Assembly (NCBI RefSeq): GCF_030238365.1
Contig: NZ_JASSOT010000063.1
Coordinates: 409,840 to 473,839, forward strand
Length of the DNA stretch: 64,000 bases
Reading direction: 5' to 3'
Source of the DNA: Lelliottia wanjuensis
GTDB lineage: Bacteria; Pseudomonadota; Gammaproteobacteria; Enterobacterales; Enterobacteriaceae
Position 1 is the first letter of the stretch. Every line of letters begins with the position of its first letter. The notes under the pieces are model-generated. The model searched no databases, was not told the origin of the DNA, and saw nothing but the letters and a program-made list of their open reading frames with translations. Positions 22,784-32,378 of the stretch are shown here, piece by piece. The position numbers and the translations under genes are program-made.

Positions 22784-23950
22784 TTAATCACTTCCGAACA
22801 GATCGCGGGTATAGACTTTGTCCGCCACATCCGCCAGCTCTTCCGCCATACGGTTTGAAATAATCACGTCGGCTTCTTGCTTAAAGGCATCGAGATCGCG
22901 AATCACGCGCGAGTGGAAGAACTCATCTTCTTTCATCGCCGGTTCAAAGATGATGACCTGAACACCCTTCGCCTTGATACGCTTCATAATCCCCTGGATA
23001 GAGGACGCGCGGAAGTTATCTGAACCACTCTTCATGATGAGACGATACACACCCACGACTTTTGGCTGGCGCGCCAGAATGGAGTCAGAGATAAAGTCTT
23101 TGCGCGTGCGGTTGGCTTCAACAATCGCGGAAATCAGGTTGTTCGGAACAGCCTGGTAGTTTGCCAGCAGCTGTTTGGTGTCTTTTGGCAGGCAGTAACC
23201 GCCGTAGCCGAAGGACGGATTGTTATAGTGATTTCCGATACGCGGATCCAGGCAAACACCTTCGATAATCTGTTTGGTGTTGAGGCCCAGACTTTCTGCG
23301 TAGCTGTCCAGTTCGTTGAAGAAGGCAACACGCATCGCCAGATAGGTATTGGCGAAAAGCTTGATGGCCTCAGCTTCAGTGGTATCGGTGAACAGCACAT
23401 CAATATCTTTCTTAATCGCCCCCTCCTGCAACAGCGCCGCAAAGCGCTCCGCACGTTCGGAACGCTCACCAATAACAATACGCGATGGATACAGGTTGTC
23501 GTAAAGCGCCTTGCCCTCACGCAGGAATTCTGGAGAGAAGATCACGTTATCAATGCCCAGTTTTTCTTTAATCGACTGGGTGAAGCCGACCGGGATAGTT
23601 GATTTGATGATCATCACCGCGCTTGGGTTGAGAGCGACAACATCTTTGATGACGGCCTCGACGCTGGAGGTGTTGAAGTAGTTCGTTTTAGGATCGTAAT
23701 CCGTTGGGGTGGCGATAATCACATAATCTGCACCGCGATAAGCATCTTCTTTATCAGTTGTGGCGCGGAAGTTAAGCGGCTTAGTGGCCAGGTATTCCTC
23801 GATCTCTTTATCGGCAATCGGAGAGATCTTCTGGTTAAGCATATCCACTTTGGCCTGCACGATATCCAGCGCGACCACTTCGTGGTTTTGCGCGATCAGA
23901 ATACCGTTTGAGAGACCGACATAGCCTGTTCCGGAGATTGTAATTTTCAT
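22784..23950 (-). CDS. ugd: UDP-glucose 6-dehydrogenase Ugd
   Basis: NAD-dependent four-electron oxidation of UDP-glucose to UDP-glucuronate. In 388 residues it shows the N-terminal Rossmann motif GTGYVGLS (7-14), the catalytic cysteine C253 in [11 protein letters not shown], and the SPEFLREG loop. UDP-GlcA feeds colanic acid, L-Ara4N lipid A modification and, via the adjacent epimerase, UDP-GalA. It is monocistronic on the minus strand. The 252 nt to gnd hold its promoter and the gnd terminator. Confidence 0.96.
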   Translation of the reverse strand: MKITISGTGYVGLSNGILIAQNHEVVALDIVQAKVDMLNQKISPIADKEIEEYLATKPLNFRATTDKEDAYRGADYVIIATPTDYDPKTNYFNTSSVEAVIKDVVALNPSAVMIIKSTIPVGFTQSIKEKLGIDNVIFSPEFLREGKALYDNLYPSRIVIGERSERAERFAALLQEGAIKKDIDVLFTDTTEAEAIKLFANTYLAMRVAFFNELDSYAESLGLNTKQIIEGVCLDPRIGNHYNNPSFGYGGYCLPKDTKQLLANYQAVPNNLISAIVEANRTRKDFISDSILARQPKVVGVYRLIMKSGSDNFRASSIQGIMKRIKAKGVQVIIFEPAMKEDEFFHSRVIRDLDAFKQEADVIISNRMAEELADVADKVYTRDLFGSD

Positions 23951-24147
23951 TCGTTCAACTTCTTCAAGTATGAGTGTCAGGAGGCCTTACAGCGCCACCG
24001 CAGTAAACAACTGTTGAGGTTTTTACCTCTTATGTTTATGTACTGTCAAGGCAAAGCCCTTGCTAGCGGAGCGGGATAAAAGCGTGAATTATTCTGCAAT
24101 TTCCGCAGGAGGCTGTACAAAGCGAGAAGACACGGGGAAAGAGGCCA

Positions 24148-24178
24148 TAAAAAAGCCCGGTAACAATAACCGGGCCTT
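24148..24178 (-). terminator. Rho-independent terminator of gnd
   Basis: Minus-strand reading: GCCCGGT-tattgt-TACCGGGC followed by TTTTTT, 25 nt after the gnd stop. Confidence 0.88.
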
Positions 24179-24202
24179 GCTATCAGACTGACTTAAATCA
24201 GA

Positions 24203-25609
24203 TTAATCCAGCCATTCGGTGTGGAACACACCTTCTTTATCGGTACGCTTATAAGTATGCGCGCCGAAGTAGTCACGCTGCGCCTGAATCAGGTTGGCAG
24301 GGAGCACCGCTGCGCGGTAGCTATCGTAGTAGGCCACAGCGGCAGAGAAGGTTGGAACCGGAATACCATTCTGAACCGCGTAAGCCACAACATCACGCAG
24401 CGCCTGCTGGTAATCGTCAGCAATTTGCTTGAAGTACGGTGCCAGCAGCAGGTTCGCGATATCTGCATTCTGTGCATATGCATCAGTGATTTTCTGCAGG
24501 AACTGAGCACGGATGATGCAGCCTGCGCGGAAGATCTTGGCGATCTCGCCGTAGTTCAGATCCCAGTTGTTTTCGTCAGACGCGGCACGCAGCTGAGAGA
24601 AGCCCTGTGCGTAGGAGACGATTTTACCCAGGTACAGTGCACGACGGACTTTCTCGATGAACTCCGCTTTGTCACCGGCAGGTTTAGCCTGCGGGCCTGA
24701 CAGCACTTTCGATGCGGCAACGCGCTGCTCTTTCAGAGAAGAGATGTAGCGTGCGAACACGGATTCCGTAATCAGAGACAGCGGCTCACCGAGATCCAGA
24801 GAGCTCTGGCTGGTCCATTTCCCGGTACCTTTGTTGGCCGCTTCGTCCAGAATCACATCAACCAGGTATTTACCCTCTTCGTCTTTCTTGGTGAAGATGT
24901 CTTTGGTGATGTCGATCAGGTAGCTGTTGAGCTCGCCGGTGTTCCACTCGGTGAAGGTCTGCGCCAGCTCTTCGTTGGACAGATTCAGGCCGCCTTTCAG
25001 CAGAGAATAGGCTTCAGCAATCAGCTGCATGTCGCCGTATTCGATACCGTTGTGAACCATTTTCACGTAATGACCCGCACCATCCGGACCGATATAGGTC
25101 ACGCACGGCTCGCCATCTTCAGCAACAGCGGCGATTTTAGTCAGGATCGGAGCTACCAGCTCGTAGGCTTCTTTCTGACCGCCAGGCATGATGGATGGGC
25201 CTTTCAGGGCGCCCTCTTCACCGCCGGACACACCGGTACCGATGAAGTTGAAACCTTCAGCAGAGAGTTCACGGTTACGACGAATGGTGTCGTGGAAGAA
25301 GGTATTGCCGCCATCAATGATGATGTCGCCTTTATCCAGATACGGCTTCAGGGAATCGATGGCAGCATCAGTGCCAGCGCCTGCTTTCACCATTAACAGG
25401 ATACGACGCGGCGTTTCCAGGGATTCAACAAACTCCTGCACCGTATAGAAGGGAACCAGCTTCTTGCCAGGGTTCTCGGCAATCACTTCTTCGGTTTTTT
25501 CACGGGAACGGTTGAAAACGGAGACGGTATAACCACGGCTTTCGATGTTGAGCGCCAGGTTGCGCCCCATCACTGCCATACCGACAACGCCGATCTGTTG
25601 TTTGGACAT
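24203..25609 (-). CDS. gnd: 6-phosphogluconate dehydrogenase Gnd
   Basis: Oxidative pentose phosphate enzyme (6-phosphogluconate to ribulose 5-phosphate, CO2 and NADPH) of 468 residues. The N-terminal Rossmann motif is [15 protein letters not shown], the substrate loop is [21 protein letters not shown], and the catalytic Lys/Glu segment [16 protein letters not shown] is present. The start has AGGAGTATGTA upstream. gnd is the classic boundary marker of the O-antigen locus and often hitchhikes with it. Its GC-rich composition contrasts with the AT-rich genes just upstream. Confidence 0.97.
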   Translation of the reverse strand: MSKQQIGVVGMAVMGRNLALNIESRGYTVSVFNRSREKTEEVIAENPGKKLVPFYTVQEFVESLETPRRILLMVKAGAGTDAAIDSLKPYLDKGDIIIDGGNTFFHDTIRRNRELSAEGFNFIGTGVSGGEEGALKGPSIMPGGQKEAYELVAPILTKIAAVAEDGEPCVTYIGPDGAGHYVKMVHNGIEYGDMQLIAEAYSLLKGGLNLSNEELAQTFTEWNTGELNSYLIDITKDIFTKKDEEGKYLVDVILDEAANKGTGKWTSQSSLDLGEPLSLITESVFARYISSLKEQRVAASKVLSGPQAKPAGDKAEFIEKVRRALYLGKIVSYAQGFSQLRAASDENNWDLNYGEIAKIFRAGCIIRAQFLQKITDAYAQNADIANLLLAPYFKQIADDYQQALRDVVAYAVQNGIPVPTFSAAVAYYDSYRAAVLPANLIQAQRDYFGAHTYKRTDKEGVFHTEWLD

Positions 25610-25736
25610 TACATACTCCTGTCAGGTGTGGTCACCGCGACATATGCGCGGCTTGAATGTGTCGTTCATGTTAACTCATGTTAGGCATAATTGAATAGTT
25701 GTACCTGTTCGTAAAGAAGGTAAAACAATCAATAAT

Positions 25737-25760
25737 AGACGATGCCAAGGCTTATCGTCT
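25737..25760 (-). terminator. Candidate terminator of the O-antigen cluster
   Basis: Minus-strand reading: AGACGAT-aa-GCC-tt-GGC-ATCGTCT, a stem overlapping the stop codon of the last glycosyltransferase, followed by the T-rich ATTATTGATTGTTTT. The T-tract is not uniform, so this is moderate. The 25610-25736 stretch should also hold the gnd promoter. Confidence 0.55.
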
Positions 25761-26513
25761 AAAAATAGCTCTCCAAGCATAATGGGCAAACGAAACTGAA
25801 GATTGATAGATATTCAGTTTCTCTATGCTTCTATAAATTTGCCATTGCCGTTTGCATTTTTTAAATTTATTCCGAGATATTGAGTTAGGTAATATACGAT
25901 ATTGCGTTAATACCTTATTAATTAAGTATGCTTTTTTACCTGTTTTAAGCAACTTTAGCCATAATGCATAATCTTGTCCTGTACGGATTAATGGCATTTT
26001 ATAATCAGGAAATGCCATCTTTCTAAACATCACAGTAGAACAACCTAGAGTTGCTTTTTTTCGCAACATATCAGAATAGTCAAATGAAAGATTGTCTCCC
26101 TGAGCATCAACAATTTTTCCAATTTTAGTACTTGATATATCTATAAGCTCATATGCTGTAAAGGTAAAATCTCTTTCCGGATAGGATATCATGAACGTTA
26201 ATTGATCATTAAGTTTATTAGGTAACCAACGGTCATCACTATCAAGGAACGCCAAGTAATCTCCAGCAGAATTCTCAATCGAATTATTTCTACTTACTGC
26301 CGCGCCAGAATTCACAGCATTACAAAACAACTTAATTCGCGAATCTTTTTTAGCATATCGTTTGACAATATCAATCGTTTCATCAGTTGAACAATCGTCC
26401 GTGATTAATAACTCCCAATTAGTGTAAGACTGTCCTACTATACTGTCTATAGTATCACCAATGGTTTTTGCGGAGTTAAAGCTGGGCATTATAATAGAAA
26501 TTAATTCATTCAT
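25752..26513 (-). CDS. Glycosyltransferase family 2 (O-antigen cluster)
   Basis: A 253-residue GT-A fold glycosyltransferase, presumably adding one sugar to the undecaprenyl-linked O unit on the cytoplasmic face. The N-terminal SIIMPSFNSAKTIGDTIDSI is the GT2 opening, the metal-binding DSDD lies in AFLDSDDRW, and TGQDYALWLKL is the acceptor-side catalytic region. It overlaps the preceding gene by 4 bp (ATGA). It is AT-rich, like the rest of the cluster. Donor and acceptor sugars cannot be assigned from sequence; UDP- or dTDP-sugar donors are all possible. It is the last gene of the cluster, next to gnd. Confidence 0.88.
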   Translation of the reverse strand: MNELISIIMPSFNSAKTIGDTIDSIVGQSYTNWELLITDDCSTDETIDIVKRYAKKDSRIKLFCNAVNSGAAVSRNNSIENSAGDYLAFLDSDDRWLPNKLNDQLTFMISYPERDFTFTAYELIDISSTKIGKIVDAQGDNLSFDYSDMLRKKATLGCSTVMFRKMAFPDYKMPLIRTGQDYALWLKLLKTGKKAYLINKVLTQYRILPNSISRNKFKKCKRQWQIYRSIEKLNIYQSSVSFAHYAWRAIFRR

Positions 26514-27391
26514 AACTTATAATTACTCACTTCGAATGCATTTTTTTTAAGATTGAAATATTTTAAGGAATTAGTAAATTGTGTAGTATTTAAGTCCCCA
26601 TTGACATTCAATTTTTCTAAACCTTTAGTCAATGATGTAATGACAGGAGTAAAATGGATAACTTTATCATCAATAATTAACGAGTTATAGCCATTTGCGG
26701 TAGTTAATAGCTTGTACCATATATCATCAGCGTAAGGACATAAATTTTCGATAGCATCAAAGTCTGATATCCTAGCATCAAGAGCAGCAAGAGGATATGA
26801 AATTCCAGAAACACCTGTTGGTAGTATGCAATTATTTAAATTATCGCTCGTTGATGCAAGAGGCCATTCTTTATAAATCACTGGAGCTTCGCTTGATTGC
26901 TTAAAGGTAATAACTCGTCCTCTATTACAGAGTATGTGCGAGCTGACATTAGGATTCTCGACGAAACTCCTTAACCATTTTTTTGGATAAAATACATCAT
27001 CATCAGCTGTTACAACGTACTTAAAATTACAATCAGTGTCACTCAAAACATAAGATAATTTTTTATAAGACCTCACATCCCTATCAACATATTTTATAAC
27101 AAGCCCGCGATTTAATTGCCTGGTTAAGAACCATTTTGCAACAAACGATGGCTTATCATCTTTGTATACCCAAAGATAAATATTTGAAGGTTTTGTGTCT
27201 TGAGACAATATGCTTTCAATAGTCAGGAATACAAAATTATAACGCCATCCAAAGGTGGTCATAGAGATGATAAAGTTTTTATTACCGTTTGCTAAGTTTT
27301 CTCGCGACAAACAGGCTTTAAAGAAAAATACAACAGTCAAAATAAATGAATTTGTCAGTAAATATATTCTGCGTAATATTTTTTTTGTCAT
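26510..27391 (-). CDS. Putative glycosyltransferase with DDD motif (O-antigen cluster)
   Basis: About 293 residues. A hydrophobic segment near the N-terminus (YLLTNSFILTVVFFF) could tether it to the membrane. It then has ISMTTFGWRYNFVFLTIESIL, a plausible nucleotide-binding start of a GT-A fold, and YVVTADDDVFYPKKWL, where the aspartates look like the metal-binding DxD. I do not recognise a named family member. The start at 27391 overlaps the previous stop (ATGA); an in-frame ATG five codons earlier also exists, and neither has a good Shine-Dalgarno, which suggests translational coupling. A sugar transfer role is inferred from the motif and the cluster context. Confidence 0.72.
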   Translation of the reverse strand: MTKKILRRIYLLTNSFILTVVFFFKACLSRENLANGNKNFIISMTTFGWRYNFVFLTIESILSQDTKPSNIYLWVYKDDKPSFVAKWFLTRQLNRGLVIKYVDRDVRSYKKLSYVLSDTDCNFKYVVTADDDVFYPKKWLRSFVENPNVSSHILCNRGRVITFKQSSEAPVIYKEWPLASTSDNLNNCILPTGVSGISYPLAALDARISDFDAIENLCPYADDIWYKLLTTANGYNSLIIDDKVIHFTPVITSLTKGLEKLNVNGDLNTTQFTNSLKYFNLKKNAFEVSNYKL

Positions 27392-28416
27392 TTTTTTATG
27401 CCACATTTTAGTATGGACTCAAATTTATCTTTATTAACTTCCCAGAGTGAAAACGAATCTAAAAGCAAAGCTTTAATAAATATTATAGAAGTGCTAATCG
27501 TGGCTTTATTAATCACTAACAAATTCAGAAAAACTTTCAATGTAGAAGGTATTAGCCATAAATACCACAACTTCCCCAAATGCATTTTCATATTTACAAA
27601 ACGATTCAAATAGTGAATGTACGCTTTTCGCAACAATTTTTCTGGATTCCCTTGTAAGCTGGCACCTACCTTGTGATAAATTATCGAGTCTATGTTGCAC
27701 AGCACTTTTGCTTTTCTTTTTAGCAATCGAAGGGCTAATTCGATATCCTCTTCCCCAAAAAAAAATTTCTCGCTGAATAAACCTATTTCATTAAAATATT
27801 TAGTTCTAAATAGAATGCAACAACCAGTAGCAAATGAAACAGGAAAAATATTGGCTGGGAATGTTATGTTTCGGATATTTTGTTTAGCGTAATTGTATTT
27901 TCTAGATCCAAATTTTGATATAGACCCTCCGCAATTCCATATAAGGTTTTTGTCATGATGATAACGAATTTGCGGAATGACTGCGTCAGAATTTTCAACA
28001 CTATTAAATAGTGGTTCTAAGAAATTTGGTTCAACAATTGTATCGTTATTCAGAAATAAAATATATTCATAATTTTGCTCAAGGGCATATCTCGCCCCAA
28101 TGTTACATCCGCGAGAGAATCCATGATTAATTCTCGAGCAAAATAAAGAAAATTTCCCATACGACAATATTTCATATAATGAATATTCTTCTTTCAAGTA
28201 AGACGATATTTCATATTGATGAGCATGTCCAAACTTTAGTTCTAATCCATCACGTAACTCTTTGAGTGATTGTTCAGTTGAGTTATTATCAACAATCAAA
28301 ACATCTGTAGAACCTTGAGAAACCCGATGAATTTGATTTAGACTCTCACAGCAATCCAGCGTATCTAAAGAGCCATTCCAGTTCAGTAATACTATTAATG
28401 TTCTAATATCATTCAT
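27388..28416 (-). CDS. Glycosyltransferase family 2, rhamnosyltransferase-like
   Basis: A 342-residue GT2 enzyme. It opens RTLIVLLNWNGSLDTLDCCESL (the NWNG form common in rhamnosyltransferases such as WbbL), has the metal site FLNNDTIVEP and the late FFFGEEDIELALRL acceptor motif, and ends in a hydrophobic C-terminal region. The NNDT and EEDIEL pattern and the presence of rmlBDAC make it the best candidate for adding L-rhamnose, but this is inference. The start is the ATG at 28416; the frame opens a little earlier with a TTG. It lies 4 nt after the polymerase gene. Confidence 0.85.
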   Translation of the reverse strand: MNDIRTLIVLLNWNGSLDTLDCCESLNQIHRVSQGSTDVLIVDNNSTEQSLKELRDGLELKFGHAHQYEISSYLKEEYSLYEILSYGKFSLFCSRINHGFSRGCNIGARYALEQNYEYILFLNNDTIVEPNFLEPLFNSVENSDAVIPQIRYHHDKNLIWNCGGSISKFGSRKYNYAKQNIRNITFPANIFPVSFATGCCILFRTKYFNEIGLFSEKFFFGEEDIELALRLLKRKAKVLCNIDSIIYHKVGASLQGNPEKLLRKAYIHYLNRFVNMKMHLGKLWYLWLIPSTLKVFLNLLVINKATISTSIIFIKALLLDSFSLWEVNKDKFESILKCGIKK

Positions 28417-28420
28417 AACT

Positions 28421-29434
28421 CTACATTCCAATTAATTTTAAATTCACTAAATAGCAATACAAACATACCCAGAGGGATATAAAAGCACACAGAACCCATG
28501 CGGGTTTAAATTTTGATGCGATAGCAGGAAAAGATAATATGAAAGATACTGCAAATAACTCAAAAGAACGCGAAGCGAGTACAGGTACTGAAGAAAACAG
28601 ATAAAACACAGACAGCATTATACTGAAAAGTTTTAAATATATAATATCATCAGAATTCAATTTATTATGTCTAACTAATGAAAATAAATATAAAGTAAAG
28701 AAGAAAAAGGCAGAAAGAGTAAACTTACTAAATATATTTACTGCATCAAATCGACCAAATTCTTGCACACCAATGATATAAGAAATTGCTTTAGTTGAAA
28801 GTGGTTCTGGTAAATATCTAAAGAGGGATATTAAGATGGGATTCATGTCACCAATAGCTAATACTATAGCTAGCATAAGCATTGGTGAAAAAAATAAGAC
28901 TGTAAAATTTATTTTTTTTGATGATAACAAAACCAGCGGCAAAAGAATAATAGCACTAAGATGACATATACATGCAGCAAATATCTTAATAAGAAACTTT
29001 TTTTTGTTACCTTGAATCAGATCGGGTAACGAGAGAAGGAAGAATGCAGATGCCAGCCCAACTCTAATTTGAGTCATGTCATGCAGAATGAAAAACATCC
29101 CCGCATAAACCAGCAATGATAAAAGGATATTCGTAGAATACTTTGCAATGGCATATGTTTTCAAAAAAACAGCAAACAAAGCATACATGACAAAAACGCT
29201 TCGTACGCTCTCATTAAAGAATATATCATTGATATAGCAAAAAAGAAGAAATATGGGTTCTTTAATTTCACTGGTGCCTTTATGAAAGGCTAAGATTTCA
29301 GCTTGGTATGTCAATGAATCATTGTCAATGCCTATTGGCCTAAAACCAGCGATCAAAAATAAAAGCAGTGATACTGCGCAGAGCACAAATAGTTGCAGTT
29401 TACTATTGTGTTGAGTTGATCTTGTTGTATTCAT
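28421..29434 (-). CDS. wzy: O-antigen polymerase Wzy (EpsG-like)
   Basis: A 337-residue inner-membrane protein with roughly ten hydrophobic segments and few charged residues, as for Wzy polymerases. The segment AGFRPIGIDNDSLTYQAEIL resembles the RxxxGxDxxxY signature of EpsG-type polymerases. It would join flipped O units at the periplasmic face with Wzz control. The start chosen is the ATG at 29434, with TTGAG upstream; a GTG eight codons earlier lacks a ribosome site. Wzy proteins are very diverse, so identification rests on topology, the motif and the fact that no other polymerase candidate is in the cluster. Confidence 0.82.
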   Translation of the reverse strand: MNTTRSTQHNSKLQLFVLCAVSLLLFLIAGFRPIGIDNDSLTYQAEILAFHKGTSEIKEPIFLLFCYINDIFFNESVRSVFVMYALFAVFLKTYAIAKYSTNILLSLLVYAGMFFILHDMTQIRVGLASAFFLLSLPDLIQGNKKKFLIKIFAACICHLSAIILLPLVLLSSKKINFTVLFFSPMLMLAIVLAIGDMNPILISLFRYLPEPLSTKAISYIIGVQEFGRFDAVNIFSKFTLSAFFFFTLYLFSLVRHNKLNSDDIIYLKLFSIMLSVFYLFSSVPVLASRSFELFAVSFILSFPAIASKFKPAWVLCAFISLWVCLYCYLVNLKLIGM

Positions 29435-29496
29435 TATTGGCTCAATAAATAAATTCACATTACATTATTTTGTGAAAGAAAAATTTAAGCTCTATG

Positions 29497-30048
29497 TTAA
29501 TAAAATTCATCATATAAGTCTGAAAAGCTCATTCCATTCTGATCCTTCTCTGAAACTGTTATTTTAGCTAATTCTGGCCATTCAATATTTATTTCAGGAT
29601 CATTCCACTTGATGCATCGCTCTGAATCAGGAGAATAGTAATTGGTAGTTTTATACAAAAATTCTGCAGTTTCACTCAAAACTAAAAAACCGTGAGCAAA
29701 ACCTTCAGGGATCCAAAGCTGCCGTTTATTTTCAGAGGTAAGTAAGGTCCCGTATGAATGCTTAAACGTCGGGGAGTTTTTACGTAAATCAACTGCCACG
29801 TCAAAAACCTCTCCAGCAACACACCTTACTAATTTTCCTTGAGAATATGGATTTATCTGGTAATGCATTCCACGAAGCACACCATGAACTGATTTGGAGT
29901 GATTGTCTTGGACAAAGTTAATAGATTTACCAACAATATTGTTAAACGCCTCCTGATTAAAACTTTCCATAAAAAAACCTCTCTCATCATTAAACACGCG
30001 AGGTTCTAATAAAATAAGATCTTTAATAGTTGTTGCGATGATTTTCAC
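29497..30048 (-). CDS. rmlC: dTDP-4-dehydrorhamnose 3,5-epimerase RmlC
   Basis: A cupin-fold epimerase of 183 residues, third step of dTDP-L-rhamnose synthesis. The diagnostic stretch VHGVLRGMHYQ contains the catalytic H62, with the later WIPEGFAHGFLVLSE. It starts with GTG, preceded by GAAGG 7 nt upstream. It is separated from rmlBDA by six genes and is AT-rich, unlike rmlB and rmlD, so it was probably acquired with the serotype-specific block. The 62 nt to wzy contain nothing notable. Confidence 0.95.
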   Translation of the reverse strand: MKIIATTIKDLILLEPRVFNDERGFFMESFNQEAFNNIVGKSINFVQDNHSKSVHGVLRGMHYQINPYSQGKLVRCVAGEVFDVAVDLRKNSPTFKHSYGTLLTSENKRQLWIPEGFAHGFLVLSETAEFLYKTTNYYSPDSERCIKWNDPEINIEWPELAKITVSEKDQNGMSFSDLYDEFY

Positions 30049-30063
30049 AGATTTACCTTCATC

Positions 30064-31098
30064 TTATATTTTATGTAAATAGGAATTAAATTTCTTTGAA
30101 ACAATTTCCCAAGAATAATTTGATATTATTTTATGGTTATCTTTCAATTCTGCATCTATATCAAACCTAGTAGCATCTATATATTTATTCAGCTTCTGCT
30201 CAAGGATTGTGGGATCAAAAGTTGCTAGCTTATAATGACTCGAAGACGAGGTTAATGGTGCGTAATTAGAGATAACTAAACAACCACATGCCATTGCTTC
30301 CGCACATGGATAATGGAAGGCACCATCTTCAACTAAACCAGTCGCAATAACTAGTTCATTTAGTCTATAAAAATTAGCGAGCTGAGTATCATTTGATATT
30401 TCATAAAAATGATATTCAATCCCATGCCTATCTAAAAGAGCTTTATCACTGTTAGAAAGATATACGGCAATATTAACTATGATATTTTTATTTTGTCCCC
30501 AGCGACAGAGCACCTGTATAATATCTCGGGTTCCCTTATGAGGTTCTTTTCGACCAACTAAACCTATAGTTTTAATATCGCAACTAACATTATCCCGAGG
30601 ATAGAATATATCCATGTCTATACCAGCAGGTACGACGCCTATAAATTTATTTATTGGTGGTGGTAATATTGTTTCGCTATTAACGATTTTTTTCAAAGGT
30701 AACAAATAAGTGAAGTAAGCTAACATTTTAGAAATTATATTATATCCAAATACCACTTCGTAAGCTTGAACGTAGTAATATTTTTGGACCTTGTTTGGCA
30801 GCAAAGCTACTATATAAGCTGTAAGGTGATGATTGGCAATAACAACATCAACATCTTTATCCTTTATTGCTAACCATAGTTTAAAGTAATTATGTAACAG
30901 ATTGAATATTTTTGAGCGCGATTTTTTCTTAACTGTGTTTATAATTGTCGCACTAGTAGGGTAATATGGTTCCACTCCATCACCAGGCACAAAAATATAG
31001 ACATCATGGCCTAAAATGGATAGCTCACTCGCAAGCCTGGACAGAACACGCTGCCCTCCGGCACGGCCAAAGCCTAAAAGGGGAATCGCGATTTTCAT
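30064..31098 (-). CDS. Glycosyltransferase family 4 (O-antigen cluster)
   Basis: A retaining GT-B fold glycosyltransferase of 344 residues. The N-terminal half begins MKIAIPLLGFGRAGGQRVLSRL, with a glycine-rich acceptor loop. The C-terminal half has TIGLVGRKEPHKGTRDI (donor phosphate binding) and the Glu-rich catalytic segment FHYPCAEAMACGCLVISN. The start is the ATG at 31098, with GGA 7 nt upstream; an ATG four codons earlier overlaps the wzx stop and is also possible. It probably adds a sugar early in O-unit assembly. Donor unknown. Confidence 0.86.
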   Translation of the reverse strand: MKIAIPLLGFGRAGGQRVLSRLASELSILGHDVYIFVPGDGVEPYYPTSATIINTVKKKSRSKIFNLLHNYFKLWLAIKDKDVDVVIANHHLTAYIVALLPNKVQKYYYVQAYEVVFGYNIISKMLAYFTYLLPLKKIVNSETILPPPINKFIGVVPAGIDMDIFYPRDNVSCDIKTIGLVGRKEPHKGTRDIIQVLCRWGQNKNIIVNIAVYLSNSDKALLDRHGIEYHFYEISNDTQLANFYRLNELVIATGLVEDGAFHYPCAEAMACGCLVISNYAPLTSSSSHYKLATFDPTILEQKLNKYIDATRFDIDAELKDNHKIISNYSWEIVSKKFNSYLHKI

Positions 31099-31102
31099 TC
31101 TT

Positions 31103-32377
31103 TCATCCATTAAATTTATGGTCTATTTTCACGTTGAAATAATTAGTGAAAATAAAAGCAAATATGAAATAGGCACAATAATTAAACATATAACCTAAAT
31201 TTGCGCCTTGAACACCATGATACTTTACAAATACATCAACCAAACACACGAAACTTACAGCGAAAATAATTTCTGAAATAATAAATGTTTTAACTCTTCC
31301 TTGAGCTATCATTGGATAAGCGTACAAAAATCCAGAGATTTTTAATATATCTCCAATTAACTGATAGAAGAACAAATCGCGGGCGTTTTTAAAATCTGAT
31401 GTAAATAGTATAGTTATGATAATATCACGCAATAGGTAAACAATTGCGGACATGCATAAAGTTACAATAACGATATAAACACTTAAGCTGTTTACTTCTT
31501 TTTTTATTTTATAGCTTGTCTTAAGAGATGCAAGACGAGGAAGAAAGTAAGTACTCAACGCCATAGTCATCACACTCAAATACACTTCCGATATTTTCCA
31601 AACGGCTTGCCATTCTCCCGCTTCCTGCCATCCAGTATCTCTAATTAAAATATTTCTCACAAATAAAAGCGCTACTGGCGTTGATATTGCGGTAACAAAG
31701 GCCATAAGTGAAAAATTTAATATTCCCTTTAAATTCTCATTGTGTGCTGTTCCAAAAAAATGCCCCCAACGGAACCATATCTCTTTTCGGCAGAATAAGA
31801 GAAGTAGTATCCCTGCTAAAGATGTATTCATACAAGTCGCGATCAATCCTCCCCACAGGGAAAACTTCAAGACAAACACAACAATCATTAAGGTAGAAAG
31901 ACTAACAGAAAGCATACCTAAGAAAATATATTTTTTATATTTCTGTAACCCATTTAATATTGAGGCGAGAAAAGTATTAATTATTGACAAGGGTAAAATA
32001 ACACTAGCGAAAACAATAAGCCATTTGTAATACTCGCTTCCAAAAAAATATTGCGCTATTTGTTTAGAACATACCAATATTGTTATCAATAAAAATATAT
32101 AGATACATAAAGATACGCGAATTGAAGCGCGCCACCAGGGCGCGCAAGATTCAAGACCTTCATCTCTATTTACAGCGGTATATCTCACAACACCACTTCC
32201 AACGGGTGCTGTGACAATACCGTTTAATATATTAACAATTCCCTGTAATTGCCCTAAAGTTGCTATTCCTGTTGGTCCAGTATTAACTGCAACTATTTTC
32301 CCTATGATAAACCCTGCAACCATTTTTAAAAGCGTGTATAAAGCCGAGAATAAAGTAACTTTAAAGAATTTATTCAT
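31103..32377 (-). CDS. wzx: O-unit flippase Wzx (WzxE-like)
   Basis: A 424-residue polytopic membrane protein of the MOP/PST exporter superfamily with about 12 helices, which moves the lipid-linked O unit across the inner membrane. It resembles the enterobacterial common antigen flippase WzxE rather than typical O-antigen Wzx: the N-terminus (ALYTLLKMVAGFIIGKIVAV), the AGEWQAVWKISEVYLS segment, and LFFYQLIGDILKISGFLYAY align with WzxE from memory. ECA contains Fuc4NAc, so the similarity may reflect a related acetamido-dideoxyhexose (Fuc3NAc) in the cargo. The start at 32377 lies 1 nt after the fdtB stop. Confidence 0.88.
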   Translation of the reverse strand: MNKFFKVTLFSALYTLLKMVAGFIIGKIVAVNTGPTGIATLGQLQGIVNILNGIVTAPVGSGVVRYTAVNRDEGLESCAPWWRASIRVSLCIYIFLLITILVCSKQIAQYFFGSEYYKWLIVFASVILPLSIINTFLASILNGLQKYKKYIFLGMLSVSLSTLMIVVFVLKFSLWGGLIATCMNTSLAGILLLLFCRKEIWFRWGHFFGTAHNENLKGILNFSLMAFVTAISTPVALLFVRNILIRDTGWQEAGEWQAVWKISEVYLSVMTMALSTYFLPRLASLKTSYKIKKEVNSLSVYIVIVTLCMSAIVYLLRDIIITILFTSDFKNARDLFFYQLIGDILKISGFLYAYPMIAQGRVKTFIISEIIFAVSFVCLVDVFVKYHGVQGANLGYMFNYCAYFIFAFIFTNYFNVKIDHKFNG

Positions 32378-32378
32378 A

